Assembly (NCBI GenBank): GCA_011947345.1 | Contig: JAAVTG010000693.1 | Span: 62,001 to 126,000 of the forward strand | Direction: 5' to 3' | Length of the DNA stretch: 64,000 nt | DNA from: Phytophthora quininea | Lineage: Eukaryota > Oomycota > Peronosporomycetes > Peronosporales > Peronosporaceae | Shown: positions 21,703 through 32,235 of the stretch, piece by piece | How the letters are laid out: every line of letters starts with the position of its first letter | Position numbering within the stretch: the first letter of the stretch is position 1 | Made by a program: the position numbers and the translations under genes | Notes under the pieces: model-generated | Database searches by the model: none | Told to the model about the DNA's origin: nothing | The model's input: only the letters and a program-made list of their open reading frames with translations

Positions 21703-22260
21703 TATTGCAACAACCAAAACGAATTAACCACTCGGCCCAACATCAGAACTAAGATCACTGCATACCTTCAACTGCTGAGGATAGCATCGATCAGCAGGAT
21801 AACCGGTAAAATGGGCGTCATGGCGTCTGCAGCGATCTGCAGCTTGTCGAAGGCTTCCTGAGCTTCTAGGTCTTGGAACTCCACCACTACGAGCCAGACG
21901 CACAACGTACCAGGTCGTCACCAACGCCGCAGCTGGATCACGTTCCGAGATATAATTGTCATTGCAAAAACAACAATCGCTCCTGCGATCGCAGCGTTGT
22001 GACTGAAACTGAAGTAGACGCCATAGAGATACTGCACGATGCCGACGACTCCAACCGTGATCTTCCTAGTGATCCAACAGAAGTAGACCTTGAGCGAGAA
22101 CTCTCGCTCCAGGACTACGCTGGTTGTCCTTTACCATGCGGTAGAATGGCCAAAGCACAAGCCAAATCACGACCAGAAGGATGGTGGTGAGGTGGGTCTT
22201 GCTAGAGCATCGTTCGTCAACGGACGACTTGGGTTTCCACTTTCGTCAACACCAATTTGT
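21703..22260 (-). pseudogene. Degenerate copy of the membrane-protein family
   Basis: Minus-strand pieces code TTILLVVIWLVLWPFY, then VYFCWIT, IVQYLYGVYFSF and MVTTWYVVRLARS, in the family order for the C-terminal half, but with frame changes and stops. It is more complete at its 5' side than the mirrored copy at 31768-32235. The 5' half of a full gene is absent. Confidence 0.6.
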
Positions 22261-22307
22261 TTTGGATTTATGGAGTGTAAAGAAATTCTCGGAAGGCAAT
22301 TAAAGGC

Positions 22308-22523
22308 TTAAAAGCTACGACGGATCATGTCGACACCAAGCAGAGTCTCCTGAATGGTGTTGCCTTGGTCATTCAACTCTTTGTTGGCGAGCCCCACCAA
22401 GTACCAGCTCGCCACGAGCATCACAACTGGGTCGCGAGAAGTTTTGTACGCGCTGAAAGCCACCGCCAAACGCCAAATTCCAATCCCAAACATGACGAGC
22501 CACAGGATATACAACACCGTCAC
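22308..22523 (-). pseudogene. C-terminal fragment of the membrane-protein family
   Basis: A 71-residue frame with YILWLVMFGIGIWRL, TSRDPVVMLVASWYLVGLAN and the start of the tail. RDPVV..V..W.LVGL is shared with copies 3 and 4. No upstream exon. It lies directly next to the abrupt end of the SMG8 gene. Confidence 0.5.
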
Positions 22524-22638
22524 TACCTGCTTAGATTATTCAGCGCACTTTAACAATAGCATTTAGGTACTTTGTTAAGCTGCGGTAACGATCGACCAAC
22601 AAAGCCGCTGCCGAACTTGTTCGTATTGCTTTTCATGA

Positions 22639-23997
22639 TCATGCAGCGTACAAGGATGCTCTTGCCATGTAATCCGACGTCCCATCATCACTTGCTGCAT
22701 CCACAGCAGCGGCGTCTTGTTCCCGCTTCAGCTCCATCCGATAGTAGCTCTTCACGAGCGAGTGGAAAGATTTCAACCACTGGGGCAAGCTCAGCAGCTC
22801 TGCGCGGCCGCCATCCTTATTACTACCAGTGCCAGATGACACTGATAAAAGCAGGTCCAGGTATTTGCGTACGTATTGCTGAATGCGTTGAAAGCCTACA
22901 TCATCGTCCACCAGAGGCTGCAGCAGAGAATCATTGGCTAGAATATCATCAACACTGACGTCCGCGTCTAATGCATCGAGAAGATCTTCAAACTGCGCCT
23001 CCACTCGTCCATCAGCTGTCGCAGTGCGTCTCGACACCACCACTACGCCATGAGCAGGGTCCATGTTAAACACACGCCGCTCCTTGCTCAAGTTCGTAGC
23101 ACTAAACGCATCGCGCATTCGTACGGAGCCTACGGTGCCTCCACGTAACGAACGAAACAATGTCGTTAACCTTGCTTCCAGTGCTTTGCAAAAGGCAATG
23201 GTAGCCGAACGCGAAGGTCCCGTCGAGCTCTGTATCTTCAATGATCCATGTAACACTTCGTCTAGAGCTGGCACAACATGAATTGCCAACGGTACACACC
23301 GTCCTGGTGCAAAGGGCGACGATCCTTTGCCGTCCCTCTTGGGGTGCTTGTTCGATCCCGTCACAAAACTCATCAACTGGGTCTTCTCTGCTGCTAAAAC
23401 TCTTGCATCTCTTAGCACTGTGGTCGTCACCCGCGAGTCCTCCTTCAACACTAGCAACAAGTGGCAGCTGGAGTACAGCAACACTTGCATCTTGAGTTTC
23501 TCGTGTTTGAAGACGTCCACTTCATCTCTGCTTCTCTGTACGTCACTGATCTCCGTCTCGTCAGTCAATGACTGTCTTCGCCCTCCCTTGGTGTTATTGC
23601 CAACTGATGCTGCCTTGGTCTCTGCAAAGTAAAGACTTTCGGGTCTTGCCAACCCCAACAAATAAATTACGCGAGCTTCGTCGTCGTAAAATAAATGGAT
23701 ACTGGCCGGTAGTCGCGCGCTCTTCACTGTCGTTGCACTCTGGATGTTGTCGTCTCGGAAAACGCATCGACCGATGACGCGATTAGCCAGCGCCAAGTGT
23801 TGCGAGCAAGACGTTGCGCTGGTGCTCAGCAGCCCAATAACCGGCACAGACTTGATCTGGAGGGCTTGTAGCGCTAACAGGGCGTTGCTACGGCCCGATT
23901 CAGGCGGGTACACACGAATAGGTTCATTCAGAGTGCGGTCGAACGGTAGCGGGGGCGCATGGAGAGAAGCCGAAGATTGGCGACGGCCTCCGGCCAT
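22639..23997 (-). CDS. SMG8: SMG8 N-terminal half, probably truncated
   Basis: SMG8 works with SMG9 to control the SMG1 kinase in nonsense-mediated mRNA decay. The 452-residue frame follows the first half of SMG8: PVIGLLS and a LANRVIG strand, IHLFYD..ARVIYLLGLA, FKHEKLKMQVLLYSSCHLLL, ALEARLTTLFRSLRGG, VFNMDPAHGVVVVSRR and VRKYLDLLLS, then LPQWLKSFHSLVKSYYR. Animal SMG8 is about twice as long. Here the frame stops at 22639 just where the conserved second half should begin, and the bases that follow code nothing like it in any frame. Degenerate membrane-family fragments start within 100-200 bp, so a rearrangement breakpoint is likely. The product may still bind SMG9, but this is an inference. 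Confidence 0.7.
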   Translation of the reverse strand: MAGGRRQSSASLHAPPLPFDRTLNEPIRVYPPESGRSNALLALQALQIKSVPVIGLLSTSATSCSQHLALANRVIGRCVFRDDNIQSATTVKSARLPASIHLFYDDEARVIYLLGLARPESLYFAETKAASVGNNTKGGRRQSLTDETEISDVQRSRDEVDVFKHEKLKMQVLLYSSCHLLLVLKEDSRVTTTVLRDARVLAAEKTQLMSFVTGSNKHPKRDGKGSSPFAPGRCVPLAIHVVPALDEVLHGSLKIQSSTGPSRSATIAFCKALEARLTTLFRSLRGGTVGSVRMRDAFSATNLSKERRVFNMDPAHGVVVVSRRTATADGRVEAQFEDLLDALDADVSVDDILANDSLLQPLVDDDVGFQRIQQYVRKYLDLLLSVSSGTGSNKDGGRAELLSLPQWLKSFHSLVKSYYRMELKREQDAAAVDAASDDGTSDYMARASLYAA

Positions 23998-24090
23998 GAT
24001 CGACAGTTTCTGACGATAAATTCCCGTAAATAATTTTAAATCTGAGACGTGTGATATTTAATCTGTGACGTGTGAGAATGTGGCAACTCG

Positions 24091-25896
24091 CTACCATCGC
24101 TGCTCGCGTGCTCGCCGCTTGGCGAGGTCCTCACGTAGACGCACTTGGAAAGAAGAGGCAGGAGTCATGCGCTTAGCTCGACTAGATACCGGACGGCGGC
24201 TGAATGCGCGTTCCTGAGCTTGGGTGGCGTCCATTCTTGCTTCGAGCTGCTCACGTCGAAGGCGTCGCTCGTCCAGGTCGCGGCGTACACGATCGTCAAA
24301 ATCGCCTAGATTCAGCTGCACAAACATCGTTACGTTATCTTCAAAGATAAAATATAATAGTCGAAATGGATTCTCTTACTTGCTGAGCTCGACGACTGAT
24401 TCTCGGGGAGAAGGAGAATTGGTGCTGGATCTCCTCCCAAATGGCTGCCCGAGACATCTCGCGATACTGCAGATCCAGTTGCACCCGTCCGAGGAACTCG
24501 TCACGTACTTCTTCCCAAGTTCTTTTAGAGTTGCAAGGGCTTGCAGAACCACAAGCTTCAGTCTCTCTGCGTTCGTGCTCCTCCTGCTGTTCGCGTCGTC
24601 GTTCTTGGCAGTTTTGTTGAAATTCTTCCATTCTCGTGAGGAACTCATCGGCGACATTGCTCTGTCATCGCAAACAAAGCTGTTAGCATCAGAGTTTCTA
24701 GTAAACGTGGCGTGAGAGCTCAAAACTTACCCAAGCAATCCGACTCTTGTATGTGACTCCGCAGTTTGGGCATTTCTTACGCTTTTGTGTGAGCTCCGAG
24801 TAGGATTGCGGATTGCCGCAACTAGGACATTCCTTCTTGTCTACTCGCGCTAGATGAGCCGCTTCTTCTCGAGTTCGACGGAGCTGTTCCCGGCGAGCTC
24901 GCTCCGATGCTTCCATACGTCGAATAAAATCTCCATTCCTTCGAAGAGCAGCACCCCTGCTTCCTCCAGGACCTTCTTCGTCATCCGAGTCATTCGAAAG
25001 TTGCTTCTTGCTTGAACTGCTGTGTAGTTTTGGTATAAACCTGCAATTGCGAGTGTCATCCAAACGCGCGAACTCGTTTCGAGAGGTTTGCTGCTGTCGT
25101 TGTCGAGTGAATTTGTCTTTGGCTAGCTCGTTCAGAGCTTCTCGGTTAGCAACGCGTTTCTTTGGCTTGGCGTTGTGATTCTCATCAGTATGCGCAAGGG
25201 AAGCAAGAAAGAGGCGTCTTTGAGTGATCGATAGCTGTTGGAGTTGGAACGCACTGAGCTTGTCTTGCATAGCGCGCTGCTTCTCGAGCTTACTGTTGTA
25301 TTGGTTGGAGTTCGCTTGGCCCTTCCTTGGTGCCTTTGCGCGACTTCGATTCGGCGATCGCTGACCCGTTGATTTGGCTTTTGCGACACTAGCAGCTAGA
25401 GTTTCTGCTGCAGCCTTCACACTCGCAGCATCGTCTTCAAACTCGTCGTCTTCATACTGCTGTTGCTGCTCAGCGACAGCACTTTTTATCCCGACGCGAC
25501 CTGTTCAGCGCGATACGCAGCTCGTTCGGCTCGAACTTCAGAGCTTGCTGTATCAAGCGCTCTCTGCACTTTGGTCGACTTGCGATCGTGCTCCTCTTGG
25601 TTCATCTCTGCAGCTAGTGACGCCAAAGTTGGCTTCGGAGACTGCTGAGGATTTAAAGTTCTAGCGACTTGCATTAGCGAAGGAGAAGCTTCAGCCTCCT
25701 GTTTGGCGACGTCCATCAACGTTGCAGCTTTCCGAGGCGGTTCTCTTTCGTCATCGCTATCATCGAACATATCTTCACCCGCTTCATCGACATCGTCAAC
25801 GTCGCGTACAGGACTAGGCTTGGATTCGTTTTGCGACTCGATATTCTCCTTCTCCGCTCCAAGACCTTGGACAAAAGCCATGAGTGCCGACGCCAT
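24091..25896 (-). CDS. Zinc-ribbon coiled-coil protein, function unknown
   Basis: Exons 25896-24731, 24661-24380 and 24315-24091 with clean GT-AG junctions. About 557 residues, mostly charged helix, with a C4 zinc ribbon (CPSCGNPQSYSEL...CPNCGVTY) just before the first intron. The N-terminal 130 residues are acidic (DDVDEAGEDMFDDSDDE). The end is very basic (RLREDLAKRRAREQRW). A frame break near 25493 needs one base; on its far side the frame continues with QQQQYEDDEFEDDAAS. No named family recognised. The mix of short coiled coils and Arg/Glu-rich segments recalls flagellar or centrosomal proteins, but that is only an impression. The start is ATG 25896; the next Met at 25881 is also possible. 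A small zinc-finger gene starts divergently on the right. Confidence 0.65.
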
Positions 25897-26043
25897 GCTT
25901 GTTGATTCTCGTCCGAACGTTCAATTTAGTTAATGTCGGCGGGCACGACCAGCAAGCTGCAGATTTCCTGGCACCACCATCCCATACGTCCTAGGAATAG
26001 CGATGATTGACCTGCTCCAGAATACACCTCCACTCGCGACGTC

Positions 26044-26356
26044 ATGTGCAAGCACATTCCCAACGCTCAAGTAGGTGAAGCCCACCGGTCTTTAATGCTA
26101 AACGTGTTCGCGTTAAATCTTTACCGTCTTGCAGGTATCCTACCGAGCTCCGTGCTGCAACCGATGGTTCGATTGCAGCGAATGCCACTTCGAGCTGAGC
26201 GATCACAGACAACAGGCCGCCGCGGAGATGGCGTTGGTATGCAAGCAGTGCCGCAAACCGTTCCGCAAGGACTTGACTGCCTTTGATGAAGAAGACGAAA
26301 AGTGTCCGCATTGCGGCAACCAGTTCATTCAGCCGATGGACGGAGCTGCGTCGTAA
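26044..26356 (+). CDS. CHY-type zinc finger protein (Hot13-like), 5' end unclear
   Basis: Exons 26044-26070 and 26135-26356 code 82 residues: CKH, then APCCNRWFDCSECHFELSDH, CKQC and CPHCGNQF. This is the CHY zinc-finger spacing (C-x-H ... CC ... C-x2-C-H ... D-H ... C-x2-C ... C-x2-C). Fungal Hot13 of this type helps recycle Mia40 in the mitochondrial intermembrane space. The real start may be at ATG 25933 (MSAGTTSKLQISWHHHP), which is in the same frame but separated by a TGA near 26009. A short intron or frame errors could explain this. Confidence 0.65.
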
Positions 26357-27123
26357 TAAACTCTACTATATTAAACACGCTTCTAGTACTCTTACGGATG
26401 AACGTGAGTGGCGTCAAGCTCACCACCCACGGCATGGTCTTGTCGTGGAGGATCCTCCCGGCTCATGTCGATCATGGTGCCGACTTTTTGTTTGCCTGAT
26501 TACGCTTTTGTCGAGCGATAGCGGCGTGAACTTTCATGTCCTCAAGCTGCAGGCTGTCAAGTCCAAGTCGAGGCGCCTTGGGGAACGACATCTCTGTTGT
26601 GCCGCACGGGCGACAATTTTGCGCTTTACCTGCAGGAACGTCATCGTCGTAAATCCAGCGAAAGTGCTCTGCAATCGAGCCGCGAACGCGTGCTGCAAGC
26701 TGCGACGCGGGGACGAGCACTCAATCGTTGGTCAACTCGGCCCATTCATTCGTGCGTCGATCCAACCGAGTCTGCTTCAGAAACGACCAGCTCTCGGAAA
26801 GCCGGAGCTGTTTGTCCGATGAAAGTAGATCTCGAGTGCTACTTGACTGCTTGCTTTGTTGCTTGCACTGCCAGGATTTGACCGCGATTGTGTTTGCGGG
26901 ACGAGGTATTTGCGAAGGGGACCGACGCGCGCCATGGTCCAACCTGACGTAATGTGCCGGCAGGTGCTTGCCGGGGCCGGGTCCCATACTCGCCTGGCAA
27001 ACGTCCGTCGCCGAGGCTGTCGAAGGCGGTTGTCGCTCGGCCCGAGCTTGATTCCCCGCGTTGCCCATCGTCGGGGCCCTCAACCACTCGAGAGGAGCTG
27101 TGTGGCCTCGAGGCGAGCAGGAG
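26357..27123. other. Region without a convincing gene
   Basis: Open frames occur on both strands (for example minus 26721-27083 and 26472-26720, which share a frame and are split only by a TGA at 26721-26723), but none shows a domain I know. The minus-strand pair has a charged, helical look (SESWSFLKQTRLDRRTNEW) and may be a small gene. I leave it unannotated. Confidence 0.4.
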
Positions 27124-27890
27124 ATGGAAGCTGGTCAGTCTATGGTCTGCTGGACCCCTTCTGTCGCCCTCGGCATCCAACCCACGTTCCCGCCGCCACC
27201 AGCTGCATCGCTTCAATCCGAGAGAGCTCATTGCGGAATTTGCCACGGCGTGTCCAAGCAGCGTCGACGCGTGGTGATGGAGCGCGTTGCTTTGTTCGAG
27301 GAGGAGCTGGGGCCGATGCTGTCCCCCGCCTCAAACGGGGCGGCGCTGCCAAGCGCCAGCATCACCTTAGACAGACGCCCAGTAAACAGCGCACCAAGAG
27401 ATCCAAGTCAAGCTCCACCGCAATGCTCGTCGGTGGTGGTGGAGCGGTGGTGGTGCCCGCTCGCTGCAGCTACCGGACCGGCAAGTGCCAGAACCTGCAG
27501 GCCATCAAGCGCAACGGCAAGCTGCACAAGCTCTGCGAGTTCCACCGCGCGCGAGCCAACCTCAACCAGAAGAAGCTGGACCGCAAGAAGCGGCTGCAGC
27601 GCTCCAAGAGCGCGACGCCGTCGCCCCGCCAGGCGGTGGTGGTGACGAACAAGGTCGAGGCCCCCGTCGAGTCGCCGCGCACGGTGGACGGCGTCAAGGC
27701 GTTCAGCAGCGTGTTCCCGACGGAGGAGAGCGTCCCCGTGCTCCCCACCAGCCTCGACGAAGCCCCACTAGCGCTCGGCTGCGAAGAGCTCGCCATCTTC
27801 TGCAGCCTCATGACCTTCGACACCAACCACAGTGTCGAGTCGCCGCCGACCGGAATGCGGGCGTGTCATCAGTACACGAGCATCGTCTGA
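27124..27890 (+). CDS. Oomycete Cys/His-motif protein
   Basis: Start ATG 27124 (MEAGQSMVCW). One base is missing at GGGG 27337-27340; after restoring it the frame joins SPASNGG to AAKRQHHLRQTPSK and reaches TGA at 27890 (about 255 residues). The core is CSYRTGKCQNLQAIKRNGKL followed by HKLCEFHRARANLNQKK: a C-x6-C ... C-x2-H-R motif with a basic helix behind it. I recall this arrangement from many uncharacterised Phytophthora proteins; Cys and His spacing suggests a small metal-binding unit next to a nucleic-acid-binding helix. That is inference. There is no signal peptide. Confidence 0.6.
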
Positions 27891-28084
27891 CGAGGGGAAG
27901 GCCCGTAGGATAGAGATCTTCATTATTTACTAAACGTATCGACAAGAAACCCCTCGCCCTCGCCCAGCATTGAAGTGCCCTCCACGTCCAGGAATCTCCA
28001 GGATCGGACCATTCTACATAGGAAAGGACTCTACAGCTCCAACCCCCACCACATCATCAGCCACTCTTGAACTCACTTGCTGCC

Positions 28085-29014
28085 ATGGCGCTGCTCTCGT
28101 GGGTCAACCTCGCGCTGTACGCGCTGCAGCTCTTCGTCAACGGCTACTCGTCGCCCAGCATCGGGCCCATGTCGCGTCGCCACGAGACGCTCATCACGCC
28201 GGCGCCCTACGCCTTCTCCATCTGGGGCATCATCTACACGTTCCTGGCGCTCACGGCGCTGTCCGACGTGTTTTGGCCCGCCGCGTCCTTCTACTCGACG
28301 GCCGCCAACCCGACGCTGCTGCGTGTGCTCTTCGCCGTCTCGTGCCTCATGAACATGGCGTGGATCGTCTTCTTCACCAACGAGTACGTCAACGTCGCAA
28401 CGCTGGTGCTGGTGGTGCTGTGGCTGGCGCTGCTGGGGCTCTACGCGCATGTGGCGCAATCCCGTCGCGACGACGGCTTCCAGCTCAAGCGCTACGTAGT
28501 TAGCGAGCTGGGCGTGACCCTCTACTTCGCCTGGACGTGCGCCGCCACGCTCATCAGCTTCGCCGTCACGGCGCAGTACTTCAGCGAGGACTACCTGTCG
28601 CTCACGTCGTACATTGCGCTGCTGTCGCTGCTGGCGGTGGCCACGTTGTCTGCAGTCATCTTTGAAGGGGACGTGGCCTTCGGACTGGTGGCCATTTGGG
28701 CGCTGGTGGGGCTCGCAGCCAAGAGCACCGTGCTGGAAGCCCGCGTGGAGCTGATCGCGCTCAACATTCGTGCCTGTGCTACCCAGAGCGCGGCGATTGT
28801 GGCCGCGTTTATCGTCATCAGCCTGGCCAAGAGTCTGCTCGGTCCTAAGGCGTAAGTGATGATGAGCATCAACGTGGTGGTGCGCCGGAGTATTAACGCT
28901 AACTCCAAGTCTGTCGTTGTGATGTATTTTCTCTTCTACAGGCACTTGCACGCGCAGTCGGCGGCTCCTCTCGTGGACGACAAGAATATGATCAACTATG
29001 GCACGACGCACTAG
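28085..29014 (+). CDS. Multi-span membrane protein, family copy 2
   Basis: Exons 28085-28851 and 28942-29014 give 279 residues without any break, so this is a reference copy for the family. Start ATG 28085 (MALLSWVNLAL). Six or seven hydrophobic helices; the conserved HETLITPAPYAFSIWGIIY segment at residues 37-55; R-V-L-F-A-V-S-C helix; final tail NMINYGTTH. The intron phase (2) and the very short last exon are the same as in copies 1, 3 and 4. The PAPY.FSIWG pattern is like the TspO/MBR (Trp-rich sensory protein) fold, though these proteins are about 100 residues longer than typical TspO. No signal peptide beyond helix 1. Confidence 0.82.
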
Positions 29015-29190
29015 GAGGAGCTCTGTGGCAGAGGTAGCTGCGGCGCATTTGCTAGTCAGCCACGCTGGACTCGCTTTCAGTTTTTGGACACCTTGGGTTT
29101 TGTATCGGCACTGAACACGATCACTGGCTTCAACCATTCTCCAAGCAGCACCTTCATTATTGCTTTTGCTCTGTAGAAGAGAGTTCCGCC

Positions 29191-30149
29191 ATGACTCTGG
29201 AGACCGCCAAGCTGCCGTGGGTCAACGTCGTCTTCTTCGCGCTGCAGACGCTGCTCACGTGCGTGGCCTTGACGCTGGGCGACGCCGCCGACGTGCGCGC
29301 GCAGTTCGACACGCCGTTGACGCCCGCCGACTACGCCTTCGGCATCTGGAACGTCATCTACATGCTGTGCATGATCCTGCTGGTCACCGACGTGTCGTAC
29401 GCCGGGCTGTCGCTCTACGACTCGGCAGCCAAGCCCAACTCGCTGCGGCTCTGCTTCGCCGCCTCCTGTGTGGCCAACGGCCTGTGGTGCATCGCCCTGT
29501 CAGGCGGTCACCTTTGGACGGCGACGGTGTTGGTATCGCTGCTGTGGGTGACGCTACTGCCGCTCTACGTCTTCGCCAGCTACGAGCGCCACCAACAAGC
29601 CTTCGTCTGGCGCGAGTACCTCTGCAGCGAGCTGTGCGTGCGTCTGTACTTTGCGTGGATCACAGTGGAGGCGGCTGTCAGTTGGGCCATCACGCTGCAG
29701 CTCCGGGCCGGTGTGGCGCTGCACGTGTCGACGTGTCTGTCGTAGCTAGCGCTGCTGATGGTCCTGGCACTGTCGGGACTTGCGTACGGAAGAGATCCGG
29801 TGATGGCGCTGGTGGTGGCCTGGGCGCTGGTCGGCGTCACCTCCAAGAACCTCGCGAGCTTCAATTTGAGCGAGTTCCTAGAGGTGCAGGCGGCGGCGAC
29901 GCTTGGTGCCGGTGTGCTGGTGGCTATGGTGCTCGTGTCGTGCAGCTACTGGCTCATGGAGCTCAATTGGTACGGACTTGACAAGTGTTCTTTCATGCTG
30001 CACTTTGATACATGGCTAACCTGTTGATAATGTTGCTGCTTAGGACCGCCAAACCGCTGTCGCCACGTCCGAGACGACTCTCTCGCCTCTCGGCCGCTTC
30101 CACCAACAAGGACGAGTACGGCTCCATCCGCGTGGTGACATCTCCCTAG
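29191..30149 (+). CDS. Multi-span membrane protein, family copy 3, with in-frame TAG
   Basis: Exons 29191-29969 and 30044-30149 give 294 codons in one frame, interrupted once by TAG at 29743-29745 (codon 185). The flanking residues are CLS and LALLM; copy 2 has SYIALLS at this place, so a Tyr codon TAC changed to TAG explains the stop. Everything else is intact: TPLTPADYAFGIWNVIYML near residue 45, GRDPVMALVVAWALVGV after the stop, and an extended tail with DEYGSIRVVTSP. It may be a recent pseudogene, a sequence error or a truncated product of 184 residues. It lies head to tail between copies 2 and 4. Confidence 0.75.
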
Positions 30150-30350
30150 CAGGTCTCCTCCTGGATACGTCAGGCAGCTGAGCTGTAGCAAGTCGCAGAT
30201 CTGAAGCTGCTTTGGTCTCATGTTTCAATTTGTAGCCATCTCGTTTTCCACCCAATCAACGTATCGCATTCATCTGATTTCTGCCAATCGCCGGCATTAA
30301 TCGTCTGGTAGCTGCTGGCCGTCTCATTCCCACAAGCTCCTCTGCCGACG

Positions 30351-31413
30351 ATGGCTCCGCAAGCGCTGGGGCGGCACCTGCCGGCCGCCAACGTCTTCCT
30401 GTTCTCCGTGCAACTGTTGGTGGCTGTTGGCGTCTTCTTCTTCGCGCCCGAGGGATCCTGGGCAGCCGCCAAGGCCCCAGCGACGCCAGCCGAGGCGTCA
30501 GGAGCCGCCGACAGCAGCGGATCGCTGGCTCTGGCGCCTCCCGCAGCTCCCGCGGCCTCCACGATGGCGCCAAACAACCCGCTAGCTCCTCCAGCCTACG
30601 TGTTCTACATCTGGGTGCCCATCTACCTCTTCACGGGCGCCACCGTCATCACGGACCGCTTCTATCCGACCTACAGTTTCTACCTCACGTCGGACGACCC
30701 GAGCCTGCTCCGGCAATGGTTCCAGCTTGCCTGTCTGGCGAATATGACCTGGGTAGCACTCGACTTGTGGTTCAGCTGGATGCATTTGGCCACGTTCGCA
30801 CTGACTGTGCTATGGTGCACCATGTTGCCGCTCTATCTGTTCGTAGTGCGGCACCCAACGCCGAGATTCTCGCAGGGCTGGATCTACTACTTTGCCAGCG
30901 AGTTCTCGGTGCGACTCTACTTTGGGTGGCTCAGTGCAGACGTGATCTTTGGCGTCACGGATGTGCTGCAGTACTTAAAAGGAGGCTACTTTGGATTCAG
31001 CGTGTACGCGCTGCTGTTGGGAGCTCTGCTGGTGCTGGCATTCGGCACTTATGTTCACGGAAGAGATCCCGTTGTGGGGTTGGTCGTCACGTGGGCTCTC
31101 ATTGGGCTTGCGTTTAAGCGTGCGACGTTCCCAGGACATACCCAAGAGGTGTTTGAGAACTTGCAGGCGGTGGCGAAAGTCGTCGCGCCGGTGTTTCCCG
31201 TCTTGGTGTTCATCGACAGCGTTCGATACGTCTACATCGTCCATTGGAAAGCGTACGTTCTGTTGGAGTTGCTTCGCAGGCGGTATTCGTTGATGAGGAG
31301 AGGCTAACATTTTTTTGTTGAATGGCTATTGTAGCAGGAGAAACCCAGCGGCCAGTGAAGAGTACTACAAGCCGTTCGTGTTCGAGACGACTGCAGAGTA
31401 CGGCACAGTATAA
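30351..31413 (+). CDS. Multi-span membrane protein, family copy 4
   Basis: Exons 30351-31252 and 31335-31413 (79 nt, same length as in copy 1) give 326 residues. This copy differs from the others by an Ala/Pro-rich insert of about 40 residues after the first helix (AAKAPATPAEASG). The conserved segment PPAYVFYIWVPIYLF follows. GRDPVVGLVVTWALIGLAF is close to the degenerate copies in both arms, so copy 4 is the best parent for them. The tail ends YKPFVFETTAEYGTV. An initiator-like TCATTCC lies shortly upstream of the ATG. Confidence 0.8.
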
Positions 31414-31725
31414 GAGCATTGTACAGTCCGCTCCAGGTGCCAGGCGTAGTCGACAGTGTACGTTTGTTTATACATCACTTCGATTGTGAAGTTCTTGGTT
31501 CACTGTCTGAGGTCGTCCCGATCGCCAGGCCGTTCATTGCGTCTCGACCTAACCTAGTTGATGTCATTTGCATGTTCAAGCTTGTGCATTGCTCCGTTTC
31601 GTAGAGCTAGAGCTGTAGAACTTGATTCCTTTTGCTTTTTCGTCCCCAATCATGTAAATACCTAAGCTTGTTGTTTCCTTTCGAGTTGAAGTTTCCCCCA
31701 AGTTTCCCTGACCAAAGAGCTCAAT
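31414..31725. other. Intergenic spacer between copy 4 and the right-arm remnants
   Basis: About 310 bp with no convincing open frame or repeat. It presumably contains the 3' end of the copy 4 transcript. Confidence 0.4.
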
Positions 31726-31767
31726 TTGAAAATCGACGAGCATTCCGCACTTCTCTCCGCTTCCAGC

Positions 31768-32235
31768 ATGATACGCGCACTTGGCGGCGACTCCAGCGGC
31801 ACGGTGCTCTGGGCGGAGACTGCGGTCAACTTTCTGTGGCTCGCGCTGTTTGTGATTGGCGTCTGGCGCTTCAACTTCATCTTCGACTACGCCCTTAGTT
31901 CTCGCTGAAAGACACTTTTGCTGGGTCACTGTGATGATCATCCTCGGAGTCGTCGACATCGTGCAGTATCTCTATGGCGTCTACTTCAGTTTCAATGTCT
32001 ACGCTGCGATCGCAGGAGCGATTATTGCTTTTGCAATTGAAAATTATATCTCGGAACGTGATCCAGCTGCGGCGTTGGTGACGACCTGGTTCGTTGTGCG
32101 TCTGGCTCGTAGTGAGGTGGAGTTCCAAGACCTAGAAGCTCAGGAAGCCTTCGACAAGCTGCAGATCGCTGCAGACGCCATGACGCCCATTTTACCGGTT
32201 ATCCTGCTGATCGATGCTATCCTCAGCAGTTGAAG
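31768..32235 (+). pseudogene. Degenerate copy of the membrane-protein family
   Basis: Plus-strand pieces TVLWAETAVNFLWLALFVIGVW, IVQYLYGVYFSFNVYAAIAG, and ERDPAAALVTTWFVVRLARS are in the family order for the C-terminal half, but the N-terminal half is missing and the frame changes near 31900. It mirrors the copy at 21703-22260 on the other strand with high identity. Confidence 0.65.

Larger units (their letters stand above)
20289..22090. repeat. Left arm of an inverted duplication
   Basis: Read on the minus strand, 20289-20793 and 21703-22090 match 32910-32385 and 31918-32302 in mirrored order with long near-identical stretches, for example the run around 20430-20440 with GATCAAGACG, the segment near 20720-20780, and the segment coding IVQYLYGVYF near 22030. 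Between the two matching parts this arm carries about 900 bp (20794-21700) that the right arm lacks. Confidence 0.8.

Noticed and set aside
28073..29137. Minus-strand open frame of 354 codons
   Set aside because: Full shadow of membrane family copy 2; composition is His/Arg/Gln-rich and no domain is visible.
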